Made by a program: the position numbers and the translations under genes. Below the pieces are notes generated by a model that saw only the letters and a list, made by a program, of their open reading frames with translations, had not been told where the DNA came from and ran no database searches. Shown here one piece after another: positions 37,310 to 50,723 of a stretch of 64,000 bases of DNA. The number at the start of each line of letters is the position of its first letter. Positions within the stretch are counted from its first letter, which is position 1. Source of the stretch: Dirofilaria immitis (Eukaryota; Nematoda; Chromadorea; Rhabditida; Onchocercidae); assembly GCA_024305405.1 (NCBI GenBank), contig JAKNDB010000053.1, positions 496,001 through 560,000 of the forward strand. Reading direction: 5' to 3'.

Positions 37310-37560
37310 TTGTAAAATATATTATTCTCAAAATGCTTTACCATATAGTCTAAACTTTTTTTTACTGTATATTATTCTCGAAATGCTTCACTGTTTATGC
37401 TAAACTTTTTTAAATTCCCGAAATGCTTCATTATATAGTCTAGACCATTTTTTTATTGCATATCATTCTCGAAATGCTTTACCATATAAGCTAAACTTTC
37501 ATTTTTTTTTATATGAAAATATATTATTCTCGAAATACCTTATCATATAGCCTAATTATG
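37310..37560. repeat. Degenerate ~55-60-bp tandem array, about 5 copies
   Basis: Units read TATTATTCTCGAAATGCTTT then ACCATATAGTCTAAACTTTT with variable T runs; copies near 37320, 37367, 37414, 37462 and 37521. Confidence 0.9.
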
Positions 37561-38039
37561 ATTATTATTTTTATCAATAAATAAAAATATAAATTCTTAT
37601 CCATACATATTAAATCATTTATATCATTATTATTAACTTTATTTTTTGCATATTTATATTTCAAAAATAAATAAAACTAAAATATGAAAATAATTAAATA
37701 AATAATAGAGCAAAGTTTATAATATAGGAAATAATTTATCAGCATAAGATGACGATGATAATAATAATAAAATTATCATAGCAAAAATAAAAGAAAATAA
37801 GATTAATCATATATATCGTCACTTTTTATTTTTGTTCTTGTTTAGCCTAGTCTTGGCTAATATTGTGGAAAAATTTTTTTAAGTTTAGTCTTGGTTATTA
37901 TTAACTTATAAGACATTGTTATTATAATAATTAAAGAAAATTGATAACGATAGAATGGATTGATATTTATAGATAGGACAAATCATTCCGTTTAACTTCA
38001 TATCATTTTATTCATTTAATCAAGAAAGCATTATTATGA

Positions 38040-38415
38040 ACTATTATCATTACTGTTATCACTATTATTATCACTATCACTGTGCTAATCACACGAATGC
38101 CTTTTTTTAAAAAAATAAACATTTTTCAACATATCGAATCATTATTAGTATTATTTTCACTATTATTATTATCACTATGATAACCACAAGAATTCTTCAA
38201 AAAAAAACATTTTTCAACATACTGAATCATTCTGTATTATTATTATTATCAATATTATCATTATTATCACTATGCTAATCACAAGAACGCTTTAAAAAAA
38301 AACATTTTTCAATACACTGAATCATTTTCTATTATTATTATTATTATCACTATTATTATCATTATCACTATGCTAATCAGAAAAATGCTTTTTCAAAAGA
38401 AAAACAAAACATTTT
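38040..38415. repeat. Degenerate ~95-bp tandem array, about 4 copies
   Basis: Each unit has (ATT)n-type ATTATTATCACTATGCTAAT, a CACAAGAATGCTT block, an A run, and ACATTTTTCAACATACTGAA. The A and ATT runs differ in length between copies. Confidence 0.9.
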
Positions 38416-38559
38416 TCTTTAAATAAACTTATCTGTTACATAGATTTCCTGCCTTATTCCAAGCTGTAATATTTCAAGAAAAAAAGTTTCTAATAAAAAC
38501 TATTTGCATTAAATTTTAATCAAAATGCTTTCTCTAAACGAAATATATTTGAGAAAGCA

Positions 38560-39235
38560 ATAAGAAGAGAAGAGGGAAAAAGAAGAAGAAAAGAGAGAGA
38601 GAGGAAGAAAAAAAGAGAGAGAGAGGAGAAAGAGAGAAGTTTAAATTGATGATGAAAAGAATATGAAAAGTATAAAGGAATTGAATGAATGAAAAAAAAG
38701 TTGAATGAATATTTCAAATTTCTCTTCTCTTCATCTTTTCCCCTCTTTCCCTCTCTCTCTCTCTCTCTCTCTCTCTTTGTTAGAAAGAAACATCTCTCTG
38801 CCCATATATAATATATGTATGTGTAGTAAAAATTAAAATTACCCATCCTCCTCTACCCTCTCTCCTCTCCCTCTCTCAAACCAAATTCCCATTTCAATAT
38901 ATTTCCATGAAAAAAAAAAGGCAAATAAAAATTTTAGAAATCGTTCTACCTGTATATATATATATATACTCCCTTTTTTTTTCATCTTTTCCGACATCAA
39001 AAATTATCATGAAAAAAGGGAGAGAAAAAGAAAAAGAAAGAGAGAGGAAGAGAGAAAGAAAGAAAGAGAGAAGGGAGGGAGAGAGAGAGAAAAAGCTTTT
39101 TGTTAAAAAAAATTGTCACATAAGCCGTATTTTAAATTAATTTCATTTCATTTTTCTTTTTTGAACTAGATTTATCTTTTATTTTTCAAAAAAAATCCAT
39201 TTTCTCTCTCTCTGTGTTTTCTCTCTCTCTCTCCT
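38560..39235. repeat. Cluster of long purine and pyrimidine tracts
   Basis: A purine tract (GA-rich) at about 38560-38640 faces pyrimidine tracts at about 38710-38785 and 38853-38878, another purine tract at 39010-39095 and pyrimidine tracts at 39200-39235. The opposite-polarity tracts could pair with one another. Open frames here (Arg/Glu/Lys or Ser/Leu/Phe) are by-products. Confidence 0.85.
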
Positions 39236-39712
39236 TTCTTCCGTTTTTAGTTTTTAATGATTTGTTTAGTTTATTTTAAACTTTCATTATAAGAATTTAA
39301 TTGAAAAAAGAGGAAGAATGAAAGTAATCATTATTTCTTTGATTATTTCCTTTTTCTTTCATGATTAATATAAATAACTATTCATTATCATTTATATTAC
39401 TATTTTCAAAGAGATAAATATAAACGTATCTTATCATATCTTATCTTCATTGATCTCAGATTGAATTTATTGCTTTTAAAATTAACTCTAAATATATCAA
39501 TCATTAAAGAAGCAATCAAAGAAAAAAATTCCACAGAAAATAATTGTTGAGGAAACAAAAGGAAAAAAAATCCTTTAAATTTAAATAGGAACTTGATCTA
39601 TTAGGTTAAAGATAGGAAAAAAATACAGAATGAAAAATTGAAATGAGGGAAAAATGATAAATTTGTAAATTCTCGAAAACCACCTGACATCAACAAATTT
39701 TTTACTTCTTTT

Positions 39713-39736
39713 CTCTCTCTCTCTCTCTCTCTCTTT
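39713..39736. repeat. (CT)n microsatellite
   Basis: About twelve uninterrupted CT units. Confidence 0.9.
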
Positions 39737-40139
39737 TTCAATCATTTTTCATCTTTATTATTTATTACTACAAAAAAAAAGAACAGATTCGATGATAAGA
39801 GAAAACTTTTAAATGTTGAAAATAATCAATCCTTCAAGACAATTATTTGAATGCATGAAAAGAGAGATAAAATGAGGATAGGGATAATAAAGAGCTGATA
39901 AGAGATAAACTTTTAAATGTTGAAAGTAATTAATCCTCGAGAGAATTCGTCGAGAAAACGGTAAAATTTGGAGGAAAATAAATTAACAAAGATGGAAAAA
40001 AAGAGCAAAAGAAAGATAAAAGCGAAAAATTGAAATGAAAAAAAAGAGCCTAAAAGTAACAAAACTTTCTAATTTTATTTCTATTCATTTCGCTCTTATT
40101 TTCAAAATTTAAAAACTTTTTCAAAAAAATGCATTAAAA

Positions 40140-40250
40140 AGTAAGAGAAGAGAAAGAGAGAAAGGAAAAAGAGGGAATGAAAGAGAGAAAGGGAAAAAGA
40201 GGAATGAGAGAAAGGAAGAAAGAGGGAATGAAAGAGAGAGAAAAGAAAAA
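40140..40250. repeat. Purine-rich tract with an internal ~50-bp repeat
   Basis: Almost pure A/G on the plus strand for about 110 bases, with GAGGGAATGAAAGAGAG recurring at about 40170 and 40221 and GGAAAAAGAGG blocks between. Confidence 0.85.
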
Positions 40251-40479
40251 AATGCAAAAACCAAAGAAAAAAACTTTTTCTTTCATAAAAATTTTTCAAA
40301 TATCTGCAATAACTAAAAAGAAAAAAAATATACAATTAACGAAGAGAGGAAGAGAAAAAGGAATGAAATTTGAAATCGATTGAAAACAAAAAAAAGTATT
40401 TCAATTTCAATTCTTTCAATTCATTCCTTTTATGAAAAATGTATTATGTGAAATGATATTATAATATTTTACTATTTAT

Positions 40480-40690
<211 letters not shown>

Positions 40691-41033
40691 CAACAATTAA
40701 AAATTGTAAATTACATAATTAAAATTTAATTAATGAATTATAGGAAAATAAAAAGAAGTTATAATCAGTGAATTAGAAATTATGAAATTATATATAATTC
40801 ATCTTATCATTTGAACTGTTAAGAAATGAATTATTTGTAAAATTCGTTTCCACTTATCATTGAAAGGTATTTGATAAAGAAATTTTGATCTATTTAGGAA
40901 AAATCTATGATATGATAATTATCTTTTGCATATGCAACAAATAATATCGTTGCTAAGAGCTTAGCTAAAAGATATCTAAAAGTGGATAAGATTGTTATAC
41001 ATGATATTAAAATAGACGATGATATATTGAAGA

Positions 41034-41084
41034 GAAAGAGAGAGAGAGAAGGAGGGAGAGAGAAAGAGGGAGAGAGAGAGAGAA
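41034..41084. repeat. (GA)n microsatellite
   Basis: GA dinucleotides with GGA interruptions. Confidence 0.9.
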
Positions 41085-41299
41085 CTATTCACCAGATGTT
41101 AGTTATATATGGGATATTTATTCAATCATCATTGATTATCAAGTTTCATTTTTTATTCAGCTTGATAAAAGTTTAATTTTGTAATCAGTGATGATTCAAT
41201 TGAAATTGTTTTATTTCGATCGTATGATGATGTTTACATTAAAAATTCTGTACATAAATACGGTAATAGATGATAGGTAAGTAAGTAATAATAGATAGG

Positions 41300-41620
41300 C
41301 AAATAATATGACGAAACTGCAGGAATATATTAGCAAATAATAAATAAATAAAAGTGTTGTAAAAACATATAAATGAATAAACAAATAACGAAATCAACAA
41401 GTAATAAAGAAATGAATAAAAACGTTAGAAAAATAAATAAATGGATAAACAAATGACGAAATTAACAAGTAATAAATAAATAAATGAAAACGTTACAAAA
41501 ATAAATAAATGAATAAACAAATAACGAAATCAACAAATAATAGATAAAATGGAATTTGTAATAAAAATAAATAAATGAATAAACAAATAAATAAAAATCA
41601 ACAAGGAAAGGATAAAATGG
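41300..41620. repeat. Degenerate ~65-70-bp tandem array with (AAAT)n
   Basis: Units of AAATAAATGAATAAACAAAT, then AACGAAATCAACAAGTAATA, then AAAACGTTA; about four copies. The long minus-strand open frame here (poly Phe/Tyr) is a by-product. Confidence 0.85.
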
Positions 41621-41919
41621 AATTGTGAAATGAAAAAAAATGTAAATATTTACATTTCCTTTGATTATTTCTTTTTTCATATCCATCAATAAATTGATTT
41701 GCCAATTTTCTCTTTTATTAACAATTTTAGCTATGAGATAATGAAAATCGATAGTAAAGAAAAGGAAGTAGTAGTAATAAACAAATAAATAAATAAATAA
41801 GAAAGGAAGAGAAATAAACAAATGGCTTGTTTTGAATGATATTATATAATAAAATGAGGAAGTATTCAAAATATTTCTTGAAAAATTTTTTAACAAAATG
41901 AAATAAAGTAAGTAAATAT

Positions 41920-42450
41920 CAAGGGAAATGATGAGAGAGAAGAGCTTAATACGATTGATTGAGATAGAAAAGTTGACATATGTGATGAAAGGGAAAAGTT
42001 AATAAAGTTTTTTTTTTTCAGAGAGCTATTTAGAATATTTAAGGTATTTTAACTTACAAATTAAAAATTTTTTCTTTGAATAAATTCAACAAAATCGGAA
42101 TTGAGTAATATTAGGAAAATGATGAGAGAGAGAAAAGTTAGACATAATGATTGCATAAAGAGAATGAATTGATAAAATGATAAGAGAGAAAAGATTGATA
42201 AAATTTTTTTTCATTTTTTAGAAAATTATTTGAAACATTTGAGGTTATATTATTTGAAAAATTAAAAATAATCAAAAGTTTTTTATTGAACAAATTTAAA
42301 ATATTAGGAAAATGATCAGAGATGGAAATTTGACGTAATGATTGCATAAAGAGAATGAATTGATAAAATGATAAGAGAGAAAAGACTGATAAAGTTTTTT
42401 TTTGTTTGTTGAATAAATTTAACAAAATCGGAATTGAATAATATTTAGAT
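41920..42450. repeat. Degenerate ~190-bp tandem repeat, about 3 copies
   Basis: Copies contain AATATTAGGAAAATGATGAG, a TAATGATTGCATAAAGAGAA block, GAATTGATAAAATGATAAGA, and a T run followed by ATTTGAAACATTTGAGGT or similar. The second and third copies (from about 42108 and 42300) are closest to each other. Confidence 0.85.
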
Positions 42451-42749
42451 GGGAAAAAATATAGGAGGGAAAATGAAATGAAAAGGAGGGAAAAGAATGA
42501 TAAAATTTTTAATGAACCAATTCGGATATATGTTATACATTGATGAAAGAGAATGAAAATAAAACGATCGGACGAATTAGACGATGACAACCGATCGACA
42601 TTCCGACAATTTTCATACCTACCAACCAACCATCGATGATGAGACAGCAGCAGTTCGTAGTGTTCGTCATCAATTCGTTCAAAGAATATATTTTTCCATC
42701 ATTCATCCTATCTAACTAGAATTGATAAGATGAACCGAATTTTGCTATT

Positions 42750-42765
42750 ACACATACACATATAT

Positions 42766-42796
<31 letters not shown>

Positions 42797-42865
42797 TGCA
42801 TACACACACATACATACATACACATATCATACAAATACATATAAGCATACATACATACACACCTG
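42750..42865. repeat. (CA)n/(TACA)n microsatellite
   Basis: Imperfect TACA and CA runs giving Thr/His/Ile or Cys/Met/Val frames on either strand. Confidence 0.93.
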
Positions 42866-44279
42866 TATTTAAATTATCGGACCGTGATACGATTTTTCTT
42901 AATCCTTTATCAATCATTGAACAGTTATCAGTTATTGAATAAAGATAAAATTTTAATTAAATTCTAATTTTTATTTAAATTATTAAAGTTATTAGATTAA
43001 AATTTATTGCTCAAAATTTTCAGCCCATTCTTATCACTAATATAAATCTTTCTTGTTTTTATAATTAAAATCAATGATGATATTTTCATTGATTTGAATT
43101 GATTAAACAAAATCTGTTCCGATAATTTATGCTTTGCTCGAATATTTCGTTTAAAAATATCATCAACTTGAATAGAAACATAGCATAACAAGATATAAAG
43201 TAATCAAAATTAGAAATTCAAAATGATAAGTTTAATTGCTAGAAATACAAAAATATACACAAATATTTATCATGTAAATATTATCGCATATAGTTATCTT
43301 TGACCTCTCTATGATAATGATATATACAGTATTACAGTATCAAAGTTTTTATCTTGTTAATTAAAAAATTTTTTAAATTTATCACTAAAACAAGTTAATA
43401 GATATAAAACGCTATCATTATCTGTGATATAATATTTCAAATAAGGAATTATTCCTATAAATTTATTTCAAAATTAAATTTATTCTTTTGATTACGAAAT
43501 CTGAAAATGTATTATATCATAGATATTTGAAATATTATATATTCATTTATTTCAATTATTTAATTTCATATAAAAATTTATTTTTAATAAATATTATTTT
43601 TAAGAAAAATAAATTCAACGTGAAGAATATAATACGATAATATAGGTATCTTTTTCTTTACTTATTTCATTTCATCAATACTCATTTGAAATGAATAAAT
43701 ATAGATTGAAATAGAAGAAAGAAATGAATAAATCGAAAGCGATTGTATTTTAATTTCAGTATTTGATAAAGAAAAGTGGAAGAAAAAAGATGGAATCAGT
43801 TAATGAAATGTAATTTTGATCATTTATCATATCATCTATTATCAATTTTATCATTTTTTTTATTGCCAAGAAAGATATTTCAGTTATTGTTGAAGTATAT
43901 ATAAATTTAAAATTATTTCAACTATTTAAGACTAATTAATTTAATTATGTAAAGTGATATTTGAAGAAATAAAATTAAGCAAAAATATTAATACGAAAAA
44001 AAATTCGAAATATAATAAGGAAAGTATGGAAATAATCGAAATATATTTTGCTGCAATTATTGCTACTTTTATTATTATCATTAATATTTAACAATATATG
44101 AGAAGAATTAAAATTGTTAAATATAATTTCATCTATTCATTTTTCATCATATATTAGAATAATATGACTACAATTTGAAAATGATCGATTATCGGAACAA
44201 GAAGTTTCATATATATATATATATTAAAGGAATATATATATATATATATATATTAAAGGATTTAAATTTTGCAATAGCC

Positions 44280-44640
<361 letters not shown>

Positions 44641-45648
44641 ATTAGTCAATAACTCAGATTTTTTTCAAAATTTTTTTAATATTTTCATCAGGAAAAATAA
44701 CACCTAAACTTTTTTCTCGCCCTCTTTCCGTATTGTTATCAATGATAAAATTATCGATAATTTATGAGGAAAAAAAGAAGTGCGGATAAAAAGAATAAAA
44801 AAACATATTTTTTAATCAATTTTTAACCAAAATTGATTTTGAAGAAATCAAAAAAAGAAAAGATAATAAAAAGAAAAAAAGAGAAAATAAAAACTTGTTT
44901 TTGCTCTTTCATTTGTAGATTTATTGATCGAAAAAGAATTGAGTTAAAAAAATGAGGCGAAAATAAAAGTTCAATTATAAAATTGATCTAACTATTCTAT
45001 AACTTCGGGAAAAAAATGAAGTTAATAATAAAAGGGCAAAATTTTTCACATCTCTATTATACAAATACAATGGAAATAATAGAACCTTTAAGGATAAAAA
45101 AAATTATGCATTACATACGTTGAATAAATTAACAAGCAAACAGATCGGAAATTTTTATTTGTTGAAATTTTAAAACAAATATTACGAATAAATTTAGATA
45201 TAGCAACGATACGATAGGAATTATTTCAAAATTTCAAATTTTATTTGCATAAATTGGAAATATCATATCATACTGATAATAATAATTATCCTATTTATGA
45301 TTTGAAATATTATCAATCGTAGTATATTCAAATATTTCATATAATGGACTACATATTTCTATGAATGTATGGTCATTTTCTAACAATAGAACTTACTAAA
45401 TTATTAATAGTTAATTATGATTTGACCTCATATTATCGTTTAATTGTATCGGTAAATAGTGGAGCGATAGAAATGGTTTTAAAATTTTTAATTGCGAATA
45501 TATTCATAATAAGGAAATTACATATAGTATGGAGGTGGCACTTAGAATAAGTTTGAAAATTTGAAACAATTATTAAAAAGTTGAATTGTATAGTTGAAAG
45601 TTGAATTTCTTTTTCGACAGTTAGATTAGGCAGCACTTGACAAATTAC

Positions 45649-45807
45649 TTAATTTAAAATATGTTTGATTTTAGTGTCGAATGCTGCGCCATAAGGATGA
45701 CAATTAGACAGATGCATAAAGCCAATAATAGCGCCAGATGTTAGCCCTTTTATATTACTGGCTCTGAATTTAACATGAAATCTGCTTGCTGATAGATAAT
45801 TGATCAT
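45649..45807 (-). other. Short unrecognised open frame in a higher-complexity island
   Basis: A 52-codon minus-strand frame (ATG at 45807) with mixed composition, for example SGAIIGFMHLSNCHPYGAAF, unlike the Ile/Lys/Asn-rich noise around it. No acceptable splice chain to other exons was found, and the plus strand of the same island also has a short open stretch after a T-rich AG at 45674. It may be a relic of a gene or element, or chance. I do not claim a gene. Confidence 0.15.
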
Positions 45808-47051
45808 TCGATTCCTATTTCAATTCCTATCTTTTTCTTGTATTCTCATTTTTTTTTAAATTCATCATATTGGGATTAGCTATCAAACAACGATTGATCT
45901 ATTTTTCACTTCGTTACCAAAATTTTTTTCAATTAATGTCTTAATTTTCAATATTGTGCATTTTTTAAATTTAATCTAATTGATTAGATATTGTAAATTG
46001 ATAGTTTAAACATTTTAAATATATTTCATATCAATTATGAAAATTGATAAGAGTTAAAAGTGATAATAATAAGAATAATATAACTAAGCAACAAATGTTT
46101 TGAAAAAGCGAAGAACATATGAAAGAGGTTAGCGGGAAGAAGAAAAAGAAATTCATAATGAACTTGATATACTTGACCTTTCAAGTAATAAACACTTGTG
46201 TAAATTAATTGGTATTTCTATCGCATAAATTTGGTAGCAAGAATAATAAGCAAATTTAGCAATAAAAATAAAATGAAGGATTAAAAAAAAGATTGGAATT
46301 GTCAATTTATTTGAATAGTAATGTGAAGAGAAAAAAACTGCTACAACAATAAACAAATTAACTGTAACAATAATAAAATGATGGGTAAATAAATATTTCG
46401 TTTATTATCATTTATGAAGAAATGTAAATTAGTTGCAACGGACGAAAGTAGCCGGCGGTTGACCTCATTGATTTGGGATTGGATGAAGGAGGGATAAAGC
46501 GATGACCATATACTGATCCCTCCCACTTTTTCCCAATCTTTACATCACTATCATCGCTATATGCGACTCATCAATGTGATATACATTGACGGCCGAATCT
46601 TATTTCAACAATTAGGTTTTCTAATTGACCTGAAGTGGACAAGGGTTAAGTGTTAATTCATCCTTCATAGGAGTATGGGTTAATAAATCTTTTAATGCTA
46701 AAAAAGAAGAAAACGGTAGGCGAAAAGTTTTATGCAAATTTGAATTAATATTTGAAATGGATGGAATAAATTGAATACTTACAATCAATCTTATATAAAA
46801 TTTTGCGAATTTTAACCACTTATCATTCATTATTGTTTATCATTTGTTAAATTAGTGGCTAAGTCAATATCATGAATGTTGCACTGCAGAATTGAATCTC
46901 TCATACATCCACGAACAAGCCTTATTTCACCACTAAACTCCTCCATAGCATCAATGATTAGGCTAGTTTCGTAGTCAACTTGCATTTAGATCAGTAGTAT
47001 AATGTTACTCATACTATATAAAATGCTTCAGAAAGTCTTATACAAGAATAC

Positions 47052-47089
47052 TAAGAATTTATACTTGCCATAGCAAGTATAAATTCTTA
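47052..47089. other. Perfect 17-bp hairpin with 4-nt loop
   Basis: TAAGAATTTATACTTGC (47052-47068), loop CATA, then the exact complement at 47073-47089. The flanks are not complementary, so it is shorter than a typical pre-miRNA stem. Confidence 0.9.
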
Positions 47090-47530
47090 CTTTATATTAG
47101 CTGCTAATGAATTAATTAAAAATTAAAGTAATATTATGGCTTCAAATCGAACATATAACAATTTCAATTTGAATATGTCATTTTAGAGTGAAATCGAAAT
47201 GCAATTATCAATTTAATGACAATTTAGTATTCTATTAATTAAACAATAAAAGTAAAAGAAAATGATATCGCTTCAATTATTATCACAATTTTGGATCCGA
47301 TCGTTATATCATCACATCATTATAAATCACTTACTTATTAATTATTAATAATATATGAATTTGGATTATTTGTCATATGGAAATACCCATCGTTTCTTCT
47401 GTCTCTTCTTGTAAATTAATTTATTCTACCTATAATAGCTAATAACACATTTCACGTTACGTATATAAATCATATAAATCACTGAAATGATCTAAAATAA
47501 TCAGTATATGAAGATTCTGGGAAATTCAAA

Positions 47531-47569
47531 GCAGTAGTTAGTTAGTTTTACAAAAAAACTAACTACTGC
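47531..47569. other. 13-bp inverted repeat with 13-nt loop
   Basis: GCAGTAGTTAGTT (47531-47543) pairs with AACTAACTACTGC (47557-47569). It lies about 440 bases from the hairpin at 47052-47089. Confidence 0.8.
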
Positions 47570-50500
47570 TTATACCTACTTTTAATTTACTCATAATTAT
47601 GCTATCCGAGAAGTAAATTAATTTTTTTTCACGTTTCACGTCACGCATATAAATCATATTTTTTTTAAATTTAATGACTTATATTTCATTTGTTTACTCA
47701 TTTATTCATTAATTTTATTAATCGAATGTTTGTTTTCCGCTTGTTTATTTATTTATTTATCATATCAAAATACGATAAAAATATTTCAATTGAAACCAAT
47801 AAAAATCAATAATTGAAAAAAACAATTCGAAATTTATATTAAATAAAACGTTATGTTTTTATAAGTATTGCTAGTAAATTATATAATCAAAACCAAATTT
47901 TTCGCTATTTTATTTTATCATTTATCAATTTATCTCCTAAAAATAATAGAAATTAATTATTCGACAAAGTTAGCATGTCCCTAGATCTAGTAGTTTTGGC
48001 CAATTTTTTGATTTAGCAATAGTAATACTAAAAGGGATTGATTTAAAATAGAAAGAAAAAGAAAGAAATTTTGCTGAAATTGTAAAGCTCTATGAAAAAT
48101 GTCAACTTCCTTGCTATCAATAAAACCATTAAAATGCTCTATTCATTTTAAAATAATTGGATTCATTAATCGTAATTTACCATGGTAATGCTTGATTTAT
48201 CGATATACATTAACAAAATAGCTTACGAATAAATATGCTTTTCTACAATTATCAATTACTGACAAAATTTTATTAGATAATAACAAATTGGCCAACTGAC
48301 TAATAACAACTTATTTATATAAATAAATAATAGCAATAAAAGATATTTGGATTAAAGCATTAGATGAAGAGAAATTAATTAAAAATGAGAAGTAATCACT
48401 TATCATACAATGTTAGCATGGATTGGATAAAATGAAAATTCAATCGGAAATTTTTCTCATCCTCGAAAACATATATTTTTGATAACAAAAGTTTGATAAA
48501 GCATAAGAATTTCTCTAATTTTTGGTCAGTATTTTTGATAAGCCATATAGAGATCTAACTTCTACTGATAATGTTCATAAGTTGATAATATTAGGCTATA
48601 AATTGATCCAACTATATCTGTTTCATTCAAATACTAAAAAAATTTCTAATCTAATGAAAATACGATCACAGAGAAACAATTGGCAAATAATCTCATAATT
48701 TTTCTTAGGTTACAAAATTTTAATCCAAATAATGGAATTGATGGACTTGGCCAAAAAGTAACTTAAAGAAATAGACTAATTTAGAAAATGGAAAATTATT
48801 GAATTATTTCTAAAAATCTATTGATAAGTGAATATAAGAAACCACTTCAAATATAGAATCCATGCAAATCCTTTCAAATACATTGTTCCGTTTTTGTTAT
48901 TTCTTTTTTGAATTCTCCAAACTATTGTTTGAAAAATTTCCTGCCTTTCTCTTTTTCAAAAACTTTCGAAGAAATATTTTCAATAAAGTTTTTTTCGGTT
49001 TGAAATTTTACGAATTCCTACCGTAACTTTCATTTAATTACTTAAAGACATTTTATAAAATTATTTTTCAATTTCAATTATTAGAAATGTTATTTCTAAT
49101 TTCAAATAACATCTCATGTATGACCCGTCAATTAATTCATAAAAGTAAAATTTTAATTCTGAATATTAATGACATTCAGCATCGTAGTCTCTCATTTTTA
49201 AATTATAACGCTAAATATTATGAACTATGAATCATAATCTTAATCTAAAAGTTATCTGCATGATTTTCATTATAAATATTAAATTGAGAACAATTACTTT
49301 TCAAAAATTTCTTTCAAATTTTTTCTTATTAATTTTAACATTAAACAAAACACAATTGTAAAGTTTAAATATTATAAAACATAAATGGAAACGTATGCAA
49401 AACACATAAGTTGAAATAATATATTGGAATTTAATAGAAAATATTGGGATATAAATTAGAATATTAACATTATAATTATGTAAAATTATTGTTATTATTA
49501 TATGCAAAAATTAACAAATCTTATAAAATTGATACATTAAATTGATTTAATTTGAATAAAATTTATATTTAATCGTTCTGCAAAAGAAAAATTTATTATA
49601 AAATAAAAATAGTTTATAAAAGAAGAAATATTTATTGTACGAAAATAATAAGTTGCGGTTGATTGATACGATGGTTGATACAACTACACGATATGTATTG
49701 TTGTTTATTTTGTTATATTATTATTTAAAAAATTTTTTATCATTTCTAATTATTCTTAAAACTTTGTTCGCTTATTCATTAAGCAACACTTACTATTATT
49801 ATTATTGTAATCGTTATTACAACTATTACAACGATAATGATGTTCATTTTTGTTAAAAAATATAAGCATTATTACTATTATTATCGTTGCTATTATTATT
49901 ATTGTTAGTATTCTAAATATGCTTCATATTTTTGATAAACCAATAAACGGAGATTATCACTACTTAGCAACTTAATCAAATTCAGTAATGCTAATGCATA
50001 AAAGTTAATTAAATTTGATAATGTTGAAGTATAGTCTTAATTTTTGTTATAATTCTCTACAAATTTGAAATTATTATTTTATCATAGTAGAGTTAAATAT
50101 TTTACATTATTGTATTCATTAAAAACGTATGGCCGCATTTTGTTGCCATATTTTATTTCTTTGAAATTTTAATATTTCTTTGGTTTAATTTAACTTATCA
50201 AATATGAAAATTAATGCTGATAATTGATAATTATTTTATCAAATTTGCAAAAATTCTCTCCTTAACGCATGAAATTAGAAATAATTTTCTGATAATTGAT
50301 AATCATTTTGTACAAATACCTTTGAATATATCAAGTATTAAAATTAATTTTAATAGTCAATAATCGTTTTTTTTTAAATTATAAAATGCTTTTTAATGTA
50401 TCAATTATTGAAATTAATTCTGATAATTGATAATCAATTCATTGAAATTAACAAAACAATTAAGGCATAAAAGAAAATAAAATATTAGATATATCAAATA

Positions 50501-50723
50501 GCAATAATTTTATCCTATTATTAGCAAAATTTTCTATTTTTTTAGCATAATTTAAAATTATTTATTAAATTTCCTTTTCTACAGGAAAAAAAAACATTTA
50601 TGTCATGTACCATGCATATAACATATATCCTATAGATATTACATATCATGTATCATCATGTATCATGCTGATTTTTGAAAATTATAGCCAGAACGAAGTC
50701 GAACACATCGTTTACTACGTTAT

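Noticed and set aside
41462..41896. 144-codon minus-strand frame
   Set aside because: Phe/Tyr/Ile-rich, from (AAAT)n-like repeats; no homologous pattern.
42138..42629. 163-codon minus-strand frame
   Set aside because: Phe/Ser/Leu-rich translation of the degenerate ~190-bp array; repeated peptide blocks mirror the DNA repeat.
42750..42865. Telomere-like repeat
   Set aside because: The unit is CA/TACA, not the nematode TTAGGC telomere repeat.
45365..45550. 61-codon plus-strand frame with mixed composition
   Set aside because: No splice-compatible continuation, no recognisable motif, and a competing frame on the other strand.
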